Notes under the pieces: generated by a model
What the model saw: the letters and a program-made list of their open reading frames with translations, nothing else
Database searches by the model: none
What the model was told of the DNA's origin: nothing
Shown: positions 40,959-48,674 of the stretch, piece after piece
Layout: every line of letters starts with the position of its first letter
How positions within the stretch are numbered: the first letter of the stretch is position 1
Program-made: the position numbers and the translations under genes
Assembly (NCBI RefSeq): GCF_024102715.1
Contig: NZ_JAGFJM010000060.1
Location: 1-54,383 of the forward strand
Source: Nitrosomonas communis
GTDB lineage: Bacteria > Pseudomonadota > Gammaproteobacteria > Burkholderiales > Nitrosomonadaceae
Direction: 5' to 3'
DNA: 54,383 nt

Positions 40959-41489
40959 TCAATCTTTATAATCCAGTTCATTTTCTGCACCACCCGCCCA
41001 ATCCGCTGGATAAACACCTTGCGCCAGCCATCGATGAAATGTTGAATAGGGCCAATCCACGACACGCTCTACTAATCCATGCTTCACGGGATTGATATGA
41101 ATATAATCCATATGCGCCCTGTAATCTGCTTCATCCCGAATCAAGTGCTCCCAATAACGCCGCTGCCAAATGCCTCGCTCACCTCGTCTGGCTCGCACTG
41201 TGGATAGTCGTTCCGTCTTGGGCAGCGCCTTGGAGAAACCCATCTTGATCAAACGCCAGCGCATGGCAAAATCTGCATCGCATAGCGGCAATTCGATCAC
41301 ACAGTGTAAGTGATCAGGCAACACGACCCAACCATGAATTTGAAAAGGATAACGCTTACGAACCAGACCAACGACGTGACGCAGGATGTCAATATGCCGG
41401 ATCAGCAAATCGCAGTTATGCCGTTGCAACAAATTAACAGTAAAGAAATAGGTTCCGCCCGGATGCCAAATGCGGCGATAATTAGGCAT
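40959..41489 (-). CDS. REP-associated tyrosine transposase (RAYT)
   Basis: A single-strand-specific HUH (Y1) transposase of the IS200-like TnpA_REP family, domesticated enzymes that process REP elements. The 176-residue protein opens with the family start (RIWHPGGTYFFTVNLLQR) and has the HUH motif H60-L-H62 in LPDHLHCVIELP. It continues with the RYWEHLIRDEADYRAHMDYI and HINPVKHGLV block, where Tyr123 or Tyr129 is the probable nucleophile. WPYSTFHRW completes the usual C-terminal region. The frame is intact. Its 3' end lies 37 bases from the last array copy, and a further REP stands 21 bases upstream of its start. Confidence 0.92.
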   Translation of the reverse strand: MPNYRRIWHPGGTYFFTVNLLQRHNCDLLIRHIDILRHVVGLVRKRYPFQIHGWVVLPDHLHCVIELPLCDADFAMRWRLIKMGFSKALPKTERLSTVRARRGERGIWQRRYWEHLIRDEADYRAHMDYIHINPVKHGLVERVVDWPYSTFHRWLAQGVYPADWAGGAENELDYKD

Positions 41490-41510
41490 GGTATCGATAT
41501 CCCAATATAC

Positions 41511-41541
41511 GGCGCAATGCCCGTTGGTTATTGCGCCCTAC
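41511..41541 (-). repeat. Solo REP upstream of the RAYT gene
   Basis: A palindrome GGCGCAAT (41511-41518) / ATTGCGCC (41530-41537) with GTAG at its foot on the minus strand (41538-41541). It is the same class as palindrome 1 of the array but in the opposite orientation, so the RAYT gene is enclosed by REPs whose GTAG ends both point the same way on the minus strand. Confidence 0.82.
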
Positions 41542-41542
41542 T

Positions 41543-41584
41543 TATACTGTGCCTACTTGATGCTATACTGTGCCTACTTGATGC
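41543..41584. repeat. 21-bp tandem duplication across a stop codon
   Basis: Positions 41543-41563 and 41564-41584 are identical. The second copy contains the last codons and TAG stop (41574-41576) of the GspE/PilB-type gene, and the first copy repeats them just outside it. Each copy contains a GTAG on the minus strand. It directly follows the solo REP. Confidence 0.85.
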
Positions 41585-43958
41585 ACACCGCCCTCACCTG
41601 ATGAATATCGGTAATACCCTGCAGCACTTTACCGATGCCATCCTGCTTCAAGGTGTACATGCCATCATTAAGCGCGGTTACCAACATCTCCGCCACGCGT
41701 GCATGTTCCTGGATATTCTTTTTCAGCGCATCGGTTGCGGTCAGCAGCTCATGTAACGCTACCCGTCCGGCATAGCCTGTGCCATTGCACTGATCACAGC
41801 CAACCGCTTCATACAGCGTGATCTGCTTTTGCTCATCACCGTATTCCTGCAGCCAGCGGTTTTCGATTTCCTGGTAAGCCGCTTCAGGGTTCGCCTTGAA
41901 ATGATCGGTATGTTTCAATTCCTCGCAGTATTCCATCAGTAGCATCTGCATTTCTTCCTGACTGGCGATATGCGGTTTCTTGCACTTGCACAGATGCTTG
42001 GCCAGGCGTTGCGCCAGAATACCCAATAAGGCATCGGAAAAATTGAACGGGTCCATGCCCATATCCAGCAGGCGGATAACCGACTCGGGCGCGCTGTTGG
42101 TATGCAGCGTGGCCAGTACCAGATGGCCGGTGAGAGAGGCTTCGATCCCGATACTGGTGGTTTCCTTGTCACGCATTTCACCCACCATGATGATATCCGG
42201 ATCGGCGCGCAGAAAAGACCGCATCACTGCGGCAAAGGTCAGACCGGCCTTGACGTTGACTTGCACCTGACGCAATCCTTTCTGGGTGATTTCAACGGGA
42301 TCTTCCGCCGTCCAGATTTTGGTTTCAGGGGTATTGAGATATTTCAACACTGAATGCAGCGTCGTGGTTTTACCCGAGCCGGTCGGGCCACAGACGAAAA
42401 ACAAGCCATAGGGCTTGCTGATGATCGATTTAAGTTGCTGCAGATTACGTGCGGTAAAATTCATTTTCTCCAGCGGAATCGGCTCCCCTGCTGACAGGAT
42501 ACGCATGACCACGTCCTCCAGCCCACCTGCCGAAGGCAGGGTGGCCACCCGCAATTCGATATCGAGTGGAGCAAATTTCCTGAATTTTATTTTGCCATCC
42601 TGCGGCTTGCGTTTCTCGGCAATGTCCAGGTCACACATGATCTTGATTCGCGTCACCAGCGCATTGCGGTAACTTGCCGGAATTTCGATATAAGGCAGCA
42701 GCGAACCATCCTTGCGAAAACGGATTTTGGTTTTTTCCTTGCCAGGGTAAGGCTCGATATGGATATCGGAAACACCCATTTTATGGGCATCCATGATGAT
42801 TTTGTTGACCAGCTTGACCAGCTCATTTTCAGAAGCTGCAGAGGTTTCATCTATTTCGACTGCCGCTTCTTCCTCGTTCTCCTCAAGATTGGAGAGCATG
42901 TCATTGATGTTACTGGTATCTTCTTCGCCGATACTCTTTTTATCACCATAAAATAAATTCAATGTCGCTTCGAACTCGTGCTGGCAGCAGACCGTGTAAA
43001 TGATGTGATGCTTGGGAAAAACCTGATTGACGATGCGCAGCACTTTGATTCTTTCAGGATCAAGCGTCAGTATCACCAGACCTTCTTTAGCCTCATCGAT
43101 CGGCAGCCACTGGTTACTTTCAGCGAAATCCCGTTTGAGATGCTTCAGGACTTCTACCGGTTTAATCCGGTCAGGCCGGTACGGCTCATAGCGCACATGA
43201 AAGTAATCCGCTAGCGCCGCGCCAATTTGAGCCGATTTGATCTGAAACTCATCGATCAGCACATGCTCCAGATCACATCCTTTCTCCCGGGCAGCGCGTG
43301 CCGCCAGCTCAAGTTCAGCCGCCGACAGGATTGCCGCTGAGACCAAATAACCATATTTAGATTTTGCCAATAATTGCTGCTTTTGCCGTTGCTTGAGCGC
43401 AATGGCCAACGCCTGGCAAATCTCGCCTACGCCCTCCACTATCATGTCCGGGAAAGGTTTATCATCCTTGTGATTGATGACTTGTACCATCCCCAGCAAT
43501 TCGTTATCTACAGCGTTCAGAATCGGCACCACCAGCATTTGCTTGGTGCGATACCCGGTTCGCTTATCCGCTTCCTTAAGAAAGCGTAATTGAGTGTCCA
43601 GCTTCATCAATTCATGCTGATCGTACACATCCCTTAAATTAACGGTTTTTTTGTTCAAGCTGACAAAGCCTAGAATGCTGTGTTCGGTAATCGGCAGTCG
43701 CAAGTTTTGAAATGAATGATGCCCGGTCTGCACGCGTGAAATAATAGACGACTTGTCTTCACTCATCATATAAACAGTCAGACGATCTGCGCGGAACAAA
43801 GTACAGGCATCCTTACTGACTTCCAGCATAATTTCATCGAGATTGCTGGCGACTTGAATCTTGCTGGTGATCTCTTGCAATCTCTGCATGAAACTCAATT
43901 GATCATTCATTTCAGCGGGATTGCCTGGCAACGGTTCTAATGCAATTTGCATGCTCAT
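41574..43958 (-). CDS. PilB/GspE-family assembly ATPase with N-terminal GAF domain
   Basis: A hexameric AAA+-like motor of the type II secretion/type IV pilus class. In this 794-residue protein, residues about 20-195 look like a GAF sensor domain (LDEIMLEVSKDACTLFRADR, then QMLVVPILNAVDNELLGMVQ). An MshEN/T2SSE-N-like helical domain follows (about 205-310), then the ATPase. Walker A is GPTGSGKT (524-531), the Asp box GLRQVQVNVKAGLTF, Walker B PDIIMVGEMRD and the His box GHLVLATLHTNSA. A zinc-binding cysteine set (CKCKKP, CDQCNGTGY) is in the C-terminal part. The pilA gene nearby favours a pilus role; a T2SS role cannot be excluded. Confidence 0.9.
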   Translation of the reverse strand: MSMQIALEPLPGNPAEMNDQLSFMQRLQEITSKIQVASNLDEIMLEVSKDACTLFRADRLTVYMMSEDKSSIISRVQTGHHSFQNLRLPITEHSILGFVSLNKKTVNLRDVYDQHELMKLDTQLRFLKEADKRTGYRTKQMLVVPILNAVDNELLGMVQVINHKDDKPFPDMIVEGVGEICQALAIALKQRQKQQLLAKSKYGYLVSAAILSAAELELAARAAREKGCDLEHVLIDEFQIKSAQIGAALADYFHVRYEPYRPDRIKPVEVLKHLKRDFAESNQWLPIDEAKEGLVILTLDPERIKVLRIVNQVFPKHHIIYTVCCQHEFEATLNLFYGDKKSIGEEDTSNINDMLSNLEENEEEAAVEIDETSAASENELVKLVNKIIMDAHKMGVSDIHIEPYPGKEKTKIRFRKDGSLLPYIEIPASYRNALVTRIKIMCDLDIAEKRKPQDGKIKFRKFAPLDIELRVATLPSAGGLEDVVMRILSAGEPIPLEKMNFTARNLQQLKSIISKPYGLFFVCGPTGSGKTTTLHSVLKYLNTPETKIWTAEDPVEITQKGLRQVQVNVKAGLTFAAVMRSFLRADPDIIMVGEMRDKETTSIGIEASLTGHLVLATLHTNSAPESVIRLLDMGMDPFNFSDALLGILAQRLAKHLCKCKKPHIASQEEMQMLLMEYCEELKHTDHFKANPEAAYQEIENRWLQEYGDEQKQITLYEAVGCDQCNGTGYAGRVALHELLTATDALKKNIQEHARVAEMLVTALNDGMYTLKQDGIGKVLQGITDIHQVRAVCIK

Positions 43959-44330
43959 AGCGATATTTATTCAATAAATCAATATTTGACCCAGATTCCT
44001 CAGTTGAGCGCTCGTTCTGACGTTAACATTGTGAAGATTCCAACCTTTACCATAGTCTCCACCTTCACCTGCCGGGTATCACCGCCCGCTCAACTGAGGG
44101 ATCCAGGTTAAAAGCTTATCCATTAGCCTGCTGGAATTGCCTCTGGCAAACCACGGCCAGGTGCAATCAGCAGCGTATTCTTTAATTACGAGCAGATAGT
44201 CAGCTCGCCCCAGGTTATTACTACCTGATATTCTGACCCTCAAGGCGTGATTACCTCCTTGCCCTGATATTTAACCTGATTTACAGTCAGGGCATTCTGG
44301 GTAACAGCAGAAGAATTACAGCCGATTCCT
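43959..44330. other. Intergenic stretch with inverted-repeat element
   Basis: About 370 bases between two minus-strand genes. It contains the 122-bp inverted-repeat element described separately (43988-44109). A second hairpin, GCCCTGA/TCAGGGC, lies around 44261-44294, just behind the universal stress protein gene; it lacks a T-run. The promoter for the ATPase gene should be in the AT-rich part next to 43959. Confidence 0.45.
43988..44109. repeat. 122-bp inverted-repeat (MITE-like) element
   Basis: Arms of 23 bases (43988-44010 and 44087-44109) match at 19 positions, with the perfect core CCTCAGTTGAGCG. An inner pair GTGAAG/CTTCAC (44031-44036, 44063-44068) is centred almost on the same point. 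No coding potential lies between. It is consistent with a small non-autonomous element or a structured regulatory RNA. Confidence 0.6.
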
Positions 44331-44756
44331 TTATTTGATCAACAGGATTGGAATGGGGGAAAGATGGATTAATTTACTCGCAACTGAGCCGAGCAACAAA
44401 CCTTGCACCGAGCCAAGGCCGCGTGGTCCAATGACAATTTGATCACACTGCTTTTCTGTCGCAAATTGAACGATCGCTTTGGCGACATCGCCGACAGTCA
44501 CGTGATGCTGATAGGGGACGCCTGCCTGATCCAGCAAATCACGTGCTTCTTTCAAATCTTTCAGCCCTTCTTCCTGGTGATATTGCCTGATATTTTCCTG
44601 GCTGATAAACATGGAAACATCACCACGTAACGGAAACTGTACATTGAGCAGATGAATTTCCGGTACATCCTTGTACCAGCCAAGCAGCTGAATAAATTGA
44701 GTAATTGCCTTATGACAAGCAGTGGAACCATCTACTGGCAACAGTATTTTCAACAT
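44331..44756 (-). CDS. Universal stress protein, UspA family
   Basis: A small cytoplasmic ATP-binding-type universal stress protein. The 141-residue protein starts MLKILLPVDGSTACHKAI (the family Asp near residue 9). It ends with the nucleotide-binding signature G-x2-G-x9-G-S, visible in IGPRGLGSVQGLLLGSVASK, then LIHLSPIPILLIK. GAGGAG lies nine bases upstream of the ATG. It is on the same strand as the TerC-family gene, with 45 bases between them. The physiological stress is not evident from the sequence. Confidence 0.93.
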   Translation of the reverse strand: MLKILLPVDGSTACHKAITQFIQLLGWYKDVPEIHLLNVQFPLRGDVSMFISQENIRQYHQEEGLKDLKEARDLLDQAGVPYQHHVTVGDVAKAIVQFATEKQCDQIVIGPRGLGSVQGLLLGSVASKLIHLSPIPILLIK

Positions 44757-44801
44757 GATGCGCTCTCCTCTAAGTTGTGTTTTTCATCGCATTCCCGATG
44801 G

Positions 44802-45527
44802 TTACATCGGTTTATTGCTATCGTTGGTAAGATCGATCAAAGTCATGGTATGTTTCTGTGCTCTCACCGCCAGCCATTTGCCGGTAACAATCACAACCAA
44901 TGCGGTGCAAACCGGCATGAACCAATGCAGGAAAGCGGCATGAGTATCGACCCATTCTTTGGTCACTGTATCGGTGACGGTCATATCACCCGCGATCCAT
45001 CCCAGCAAGCCAGCACCAATAAAAATGGTCACGGGAAAACGATTCATCAATTTCATGACCAGTTTACTGCCCCAGACAATGATCGGCACGCTCACAATCA
45101 GGCCAAAAATGACCAGAGTGAGATCACCTCTGGCAGCGCCGGCAATACCAATCACATTGTCCAGACTCATGACGGTATCGGCGATGATAATCGTTTTAAT
45201 GGCTCCCAGGAGGGTTGTGCTGCTATCGATTTCATGCGTGCCACTGGCCGATTCCGGCAGCAGCAGCTTAATTCCTATCCACAGCAACAGCAGCGCACCA
45301 ACCAGTTTCAGAAAAGGCAGCGTCAGCAGATTAAGTGCGAAAAACACCAGCAAAACGCGTATTGCTATCGCACCGAATACTCCCCAAAATATGCCCAAAT
45401 TACGTTGCTTCTCAGGCAATCGCCGGCAAGCAAGCGCAATGACCACCGCGTTATCCCCCCCCAGCACGATGTCAATCGCAATAATCTGTAATGCCGCAAC
45501 CCAGAATTGGGGATCAGAAAAATCCAT
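44802..45527 (-). CDS. TerC-family integral membrane protein (YjbE-like)
   Basis: A 241-residue multi-spanning membrane protein of the TerC family, linked to tellurium resistance and to metal (especially manganese) export. The family signature is seen in IDIVLGGDNAVVIALACRRL, with acidic residues inside the membrane, and repeated as IADTVMSLDNVIGIAGAARG. About seven helices are predicted by eye. The YjbE-type naming is from general resemblance. No tellurite-resistance genes lie nearby, so metal homeostasis is the more likely role. It sits between the patatin-like gene and the universal stress protein gene, all on the minus strand. Confidence 0.88.
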   Translation of the reverse strand: MDFSDPQFWVAALQIIAIDIVLGGDNAVVIALACRRLPEKQRNLGIFWGVFGAIAIRVLLVFFALNLLTLPFLKLVGALLLLWIGIKLLLPESASGTHEIDSSTTLLGAIKTIIIADTVMSLDNVIGIAGAARGDLTLVIFGLIVSVPIIVWGSKLVMKLMNRFPVTIFIGAGLLGWIAGDMTVTDTVTKEWVDTHAAFLHWFMPVCTALVVIVTGKWLAVRAQKHTMTLIDLTNDSNKPM

Positions 45528-45539
45528 AGTTTCTTTCTC

Positions 45540-46706
45540 TCAAGACATAGTAATAAATTTAACAATTTCTTCTTGCTGTTGCATCGTGTCCCGATAGCCA
45601 AGATCGATCAATGCACGGCAATAGCCAGCTTCAAAGAGCACATAACTCAGCATTCTCGAACCGCTCGCTCCCATCGCGCCTACTGCACGGTATAAAAAGC
45701 GCATGGTACGCGGTAAGGAGTAGGCATGCTGCAGCGCAATTTCATTGATTCTTTCGCTCGGTGTAATCACCAGCGATTTGATTGGACGCAGTAAAATACC
45801 CCCTTCTTTCCTGGCCTCAGGCGGAATCAGCGCCAAGGTTTCATTAATACGCTGCAAACGCTCCAGATCGACTTCCAGGCTATCGACAAAAATACTGCTC
45901 AGTACATGACCAGAAATTTGCGCCACTGGCGGATAACTGGTTACTTTGACCCGCTCGGCGGGTGTCTCTTTTTTCTTGTTGACCCCAATCACCAGCACGC
46001 GATCTGCCCCGAGATGCAATGCTGGACTGAGTGGCGCAAGCTGTCGCATGGAACCGTCACCAAAATATTCGCGGTTGAGCCGAATTGCTGGAAAAATAAG
46101 CGGAATAGCCGAAGAAGCCAATAAATGCTGAATGCCAATACGTGCTGCCACACCTACGCGCATGACGCGATGCCAGGGAATGATATTTTTATCACCTTGA
46201 TAAAACGTTACCGATTGCCCTGAAGTATATCCCCAGACAGTCACCCCCAGCGCACGCAGCGCACCCATGTGGATACTCCGCTGAATACCGCGAAATGGCA
46301 GACGGCAACCGAGCAATGTCCTTAAAGGGGCATTATCCAGCAGTGAAAAAGGCCGCTTGACTAACTCACCCAATAATAAAGAGCCAACACAATGAATCGT
46401 GTTGCGTATTACCCCTGGCAGATCTGCCCGGTGCACCTGATCAACATGCAAATTGCTCCACACTGCCTCCAGTTGACGCACACCTGTGGCGAAATGGGTA
46501 GCCGACATAGCTAAACCGGCTGCATTAATTGCACCAGCCGATGTTCCGCAAATTATGGGAAAAGGACTATGCGCCTGATCAGGCAGCAACTCAGCGATAG
46601 CACGCAGGACGCCCACTTGGTAGGCAGCACGCGCACCTCCACCCGTTAACACCAAGCCTAATCTGGACACTGGTGCGGCAGTATTATTCGATTCATTCAC
46701 TGGCAA
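45540..46706 (-). CDS. Patatin-like phospholipase (RssA type)
   Basis: A serine lipid acyl hydrolase with a Ser-Asp dyad. In the 388-residue protein the oxyanion loop is LTGGGARAAYQVGVLRAI, the nucleophile elbow is CGTSAGAINAAGLA (GxSxG) and the catalytic aspartate is in YFGDGSMRQLAPLSPAL (DGS variant of DGG/A). The C-terminal 150 residues extend beyond the minimal patatin fold. No signal peptide is visible, so it is probably cytoplasmic or membrane-associated. The substrate is unknown. It ends 12 bases before the TerC-family gene starts. Confidence 0.9.
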   Translation of the reverse strand: MPVNESNNTAAPVSRLGLVLTGGGARAAYQVGVLRAIAELLPDQAHSPFPIICGTSAGAINAAGLAMSATHFATGVRQLEAVWSNLHVDQVHRADLPGVIRNTIHCVGSLLLGELVKRPFSLLDNAPLRTLLGCRLPFRGIQRSIHMGALRALGVTVWGYTSGQSVTFYQGDKNIIPWHRVMRVGVAARIGIQHLLASSAIPLIFPAIRLNREYFGDGSMRQLAPLSPALHLGADRVLVIGVNKKKETPAERVKVTSYPPVAQISGHVLSSIFVDSLEVDLERLQRINETLALIPPEARKEGGILLRPIKSLVITPSERINEIALQHAYSLPRTMRFLYRAVGAMGASGSRMLSYVLFEAGYCRALIDLGYRDTMQQQEEIVKFITMS

Positions 46707-47015
46707 TCGGCTTCTTTCTCACCTTTTACTGTATCAATCATGCCTGCGCTTTAACAGCAGGTTGTTGAAAAACTATCTGCGTTACCGCGGCGATGTTAGA
46801 AACAGACTCAAAATAGTCATTTATCAAACATGAATCACATTCTTTTGCTTGTTTTTACCTGGCATCGATTGCCTTGAATACGTTCTTTGCAACGACCTGT
46901 TAACAAAATCATTTCTTGAACAAATAACGAAACGTTCAACAATCGGTTATGCTTTTCCTGCACCAGCACAATCAGTAAACTGCAAAATCAATCTTATCAA
47001 TATCTAGAGGATGTC
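46707..47015. other. Intergenic stretch with inverted-repeat element
   Basis: About 310 bases between divergent genes (patatin-like, minus; iminopeptidase, plus). Most of it is the inverted-repeat element at 46751-46904. The AT-rich last 100 bases should contain the iminopeptidase promoter. CTAGAGGATGTC before the ATG at 47016 supplies its ribosome binding site (GAGG). Confidence 0.45.
46751..46904. repeat. 154-bp inverted-repeat (MITE-like) element
   Basis: The left arm 46751-46773 (TTAACAGCAGGTTGTTGAAA at its start) and the right arm 46882-46904 (its complement starts GTTAACAGGTCGTTGCAAAG) are imperfect inverted repeats with a two-base gap. The inside has no coding frame. Ends of the AACAGCAGGTTGTTGAAA type recur in my memory as dispersed repeats of proteobacteria, but I cannot check this. 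Confidence 0.5.
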
Positions 47016-47978
47016 ATGACACATACTGAACTTTACCCGGAAATCGAACCCTATCAGCAAGGCATGCTATCACTTGATGCACGGCATACGATGTATTGGG
47101 AACAATCAGGCAATGCTAACGGTATACCCGTATTATTCCTGCATGGCGGCCCAGGTGCAGGATCCACACCTGGTCATCGTCGTTTTTTTGATCCTGCTTA
47201 TTACCGCATCATCATCCACGATCAGCGTGGCGCTGGCCGTTCCACGCCGCTCGGTGAAATTCAGGATAATACTACACCTCACCTTATCGAGGATATCGAA
47301 GCATTACGGCAGCATCTCGGCATCGAAAGATGGTTGGTATTCGGCGGTTCATGGGGCAGCACGCTGGCACTGGCGTATGGAGAAGCCTATCCGGCATGCT
47401 GTCTCGGCTTTATCCTGCGCGGCATCTTTCTGTGCCGCAAAAGCGAGATTGATTGGTTTCTCTACGGACTACGCCATTTCTTTCCCGAAGCCTGGCATGA
47501 TTTTGTTGCACCATTATCCCCACGCGAGCGAAACGATATTCTTGCAGCCTATTATCAACGTCTACTGAACCCTGATCCTGCCGTCCATATGCCTGCCGCC
47601 CGCGCCTGGAGCCGTTATGAAGGCCGCTGCTCCACTCTACTGCCCAGCCCCGAAACAGTCAATTATTTTTCAGGTGATATAGTTGCGCTGGGACTTGCGC
47701 GCATGGAAGCACATTATTTCAGTCACAATATCTTCTTGCCGGAAAATACCTTGCTGGACAATATCAACAAACTTCATGATCTTCCTGCCGTCATCGTGCA
47801 AGGCCGTTATGATGCCGTTTGCCCGATCGTCAGCGCGGATGATCTGTACCGTGCATGGCCCCAGGCTGAGTATGTCATCATCGATGATGCGGGTCACTCC
47901 GCATGGGAGCCCGGCATTCGTGCTGCGCTCGTTCAAGCGACAGAAAAATTCAAGACCCTGCTCAATCCAGTAAAATAA
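47016..47978 (+). CDS. pip: Proline iminopeptidase
   Basis: An alpha/beta-hydrolase that removes N-terminal proline from peptides. The 320-residue protein shows the oxyanion motif HGGPGAGSTPGHRRFFDP, the DQRGAGRS signature and the nucleophile serine in GGSWGSTLALAY. The catalytic Asp and His lie in VQGRYDAVCP and DDAGHSAWEPG. The opening YPEIEPYQQGMLSLDARHTMYWEQSG is that of the S33 Pip family. It converges on bioD with only five bases between the stop codons, so no separate terminator fits between them. Confidence 0.95.
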   Translation: MTHTELYPEIEPYQQGMLSLDARHTMYWEQSGNANGIPVLFLHGGPGAGSTPGHRRFFDPAYYRIIIHDQRGAGRSTPLGEIQDNTTPHLIEDIEALRQHLGIERWLVFGGSWGSTLALAYGEAYPACCLGFILRGIFLCRKSEIDWFLYGLRHFFPEAWHDFVAPLSPRERNDILAAYYQRLLNPDPAVHMPAARAWSRYEGRCSTLLPSPETVNYFSGDIVALGLARMEAHYFSHNIFLPENTLLDNINKLHDLPAVIVQGRYDAVCPIVSADDLYRAWPQAEYVIIDDAGHSAWEPGIRAALVQATEKFKTLLNPVK

Positions 47979-47983
47979 CCCTG

Positions 47984-48661
47984 CTAGCTATCCTGTTGCA
48001 AAAGCTGCGGGATATCGAGCAAGCCAGCAAATTCTCTTGCATCCGCGTCTTCGCGAAACGGCATAACACCAAGCAAAGGACAATCAAGGCGTTGCTGCAA
48101 TGCGTGAATGTTTTCTGCTTGGCTCTGCATATGCGGGTCGATCTGGTTGGCGATCCAGCCGGCCAGTGATAGTCCGCTGGCATGAATTGCGCGCGCAGTT
48201 AATAACGCATGGTTGAGGCAGCCCAAGCGCAATCCTACCACCAGAATCACTGGCAATCTCAAGATGCGCGCCAGTTCACTGGTATCGTACTGCTCATCAA
48301 GCGGTACCAGAAATCCCCCCGCTCCTTCGACAATGATGATTTCCGCTATTTCCTGCAGTGCTTGAAAGGCCCGTTGAATGACTGTTAGCTCGATAACGAT
48401 ACCCGCTTGTTTGGCTGCGAGATGCGGTGCAATCGGCGGCACCAGCGCATAAGGATTGATTAACTCATACGCTGCCGATCTATTACTGGCCGCAGCAAGC
48501 TGTTCCACATCCATCCATTTACCCTGCTCGCAACCTGCCGCGATAGGTTTCATGCCAACCACGGCTTTGCCCGCTCTGGCGTACGCATGCAGCAGCGCAC
48601 AACTCGCAGCGGTTTTACCCACCCCGGTATCCGTTCCTGTCACGAAATAGCCTGCTGGCAT
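47984..48661 (-). CDS. bioD: Dethiobiotin synthetase
   Basis: BioD closes the ureido ring: 7,8-diaminopelargonate plus CO2 and ATP gives dethiobiotin. The ATG at 48661 gives 225 residues starting MPAGYFVTGTDTGVGKTAAS, with the P-loop GTDTGVGKT (9-17) in the normal place. A longer frame from 48751 would overlap bioC by 77 bases and add an atypical head. VGMKPIAAGCEQG and VEGAGGFLVPLDEQ match the substrate and metal sites. It is the last gene of the bio operon, 13 bases after bioC. Confidence 0.95.
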   Translation of the reverse strand: MPAGYFVTGTDTGVGKTAASCALLHAYARAGKAVVGMKPIAAGCEQGKWMDVEQLAAASNRSAAYELINPYALVPPIAPHLAAKQAGIVIELTVIQRAFQALQEIAEIIIVEGAGGFLVPLDEQYDTSELARILRLPVILVVGLRLGCLNHALLTARAIHASGLSLAGWIANQIDPHMQSQAENIHALQQRLDCPLLGVMPFREDADAREFAGLLDIPQLLQQDS

Positions 48662-48674
48662 GGTGATTAATGCC

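Noticed and set aside
40380-40971. Two long open frames (156 and 94 codons) over the repeat array
   Set aside because: They only translate the BIME repeats, consist of repeated blocks and lie over the terminators; no ribosome binding site and no family.
44261-44294. GCCCTGA/TCAGGGC hairpin as terminator of the universal stress protein gene
   Set aside because: Long loop and no T-run; kept only as part of the intergenic description.
44652-45597. Plus-strand open frames of 279 and 212 codons over the TerC and stress-protein genes
   Set aside because: Antisense shadows of two well-supported minus-strand genes; low-complexity composition.
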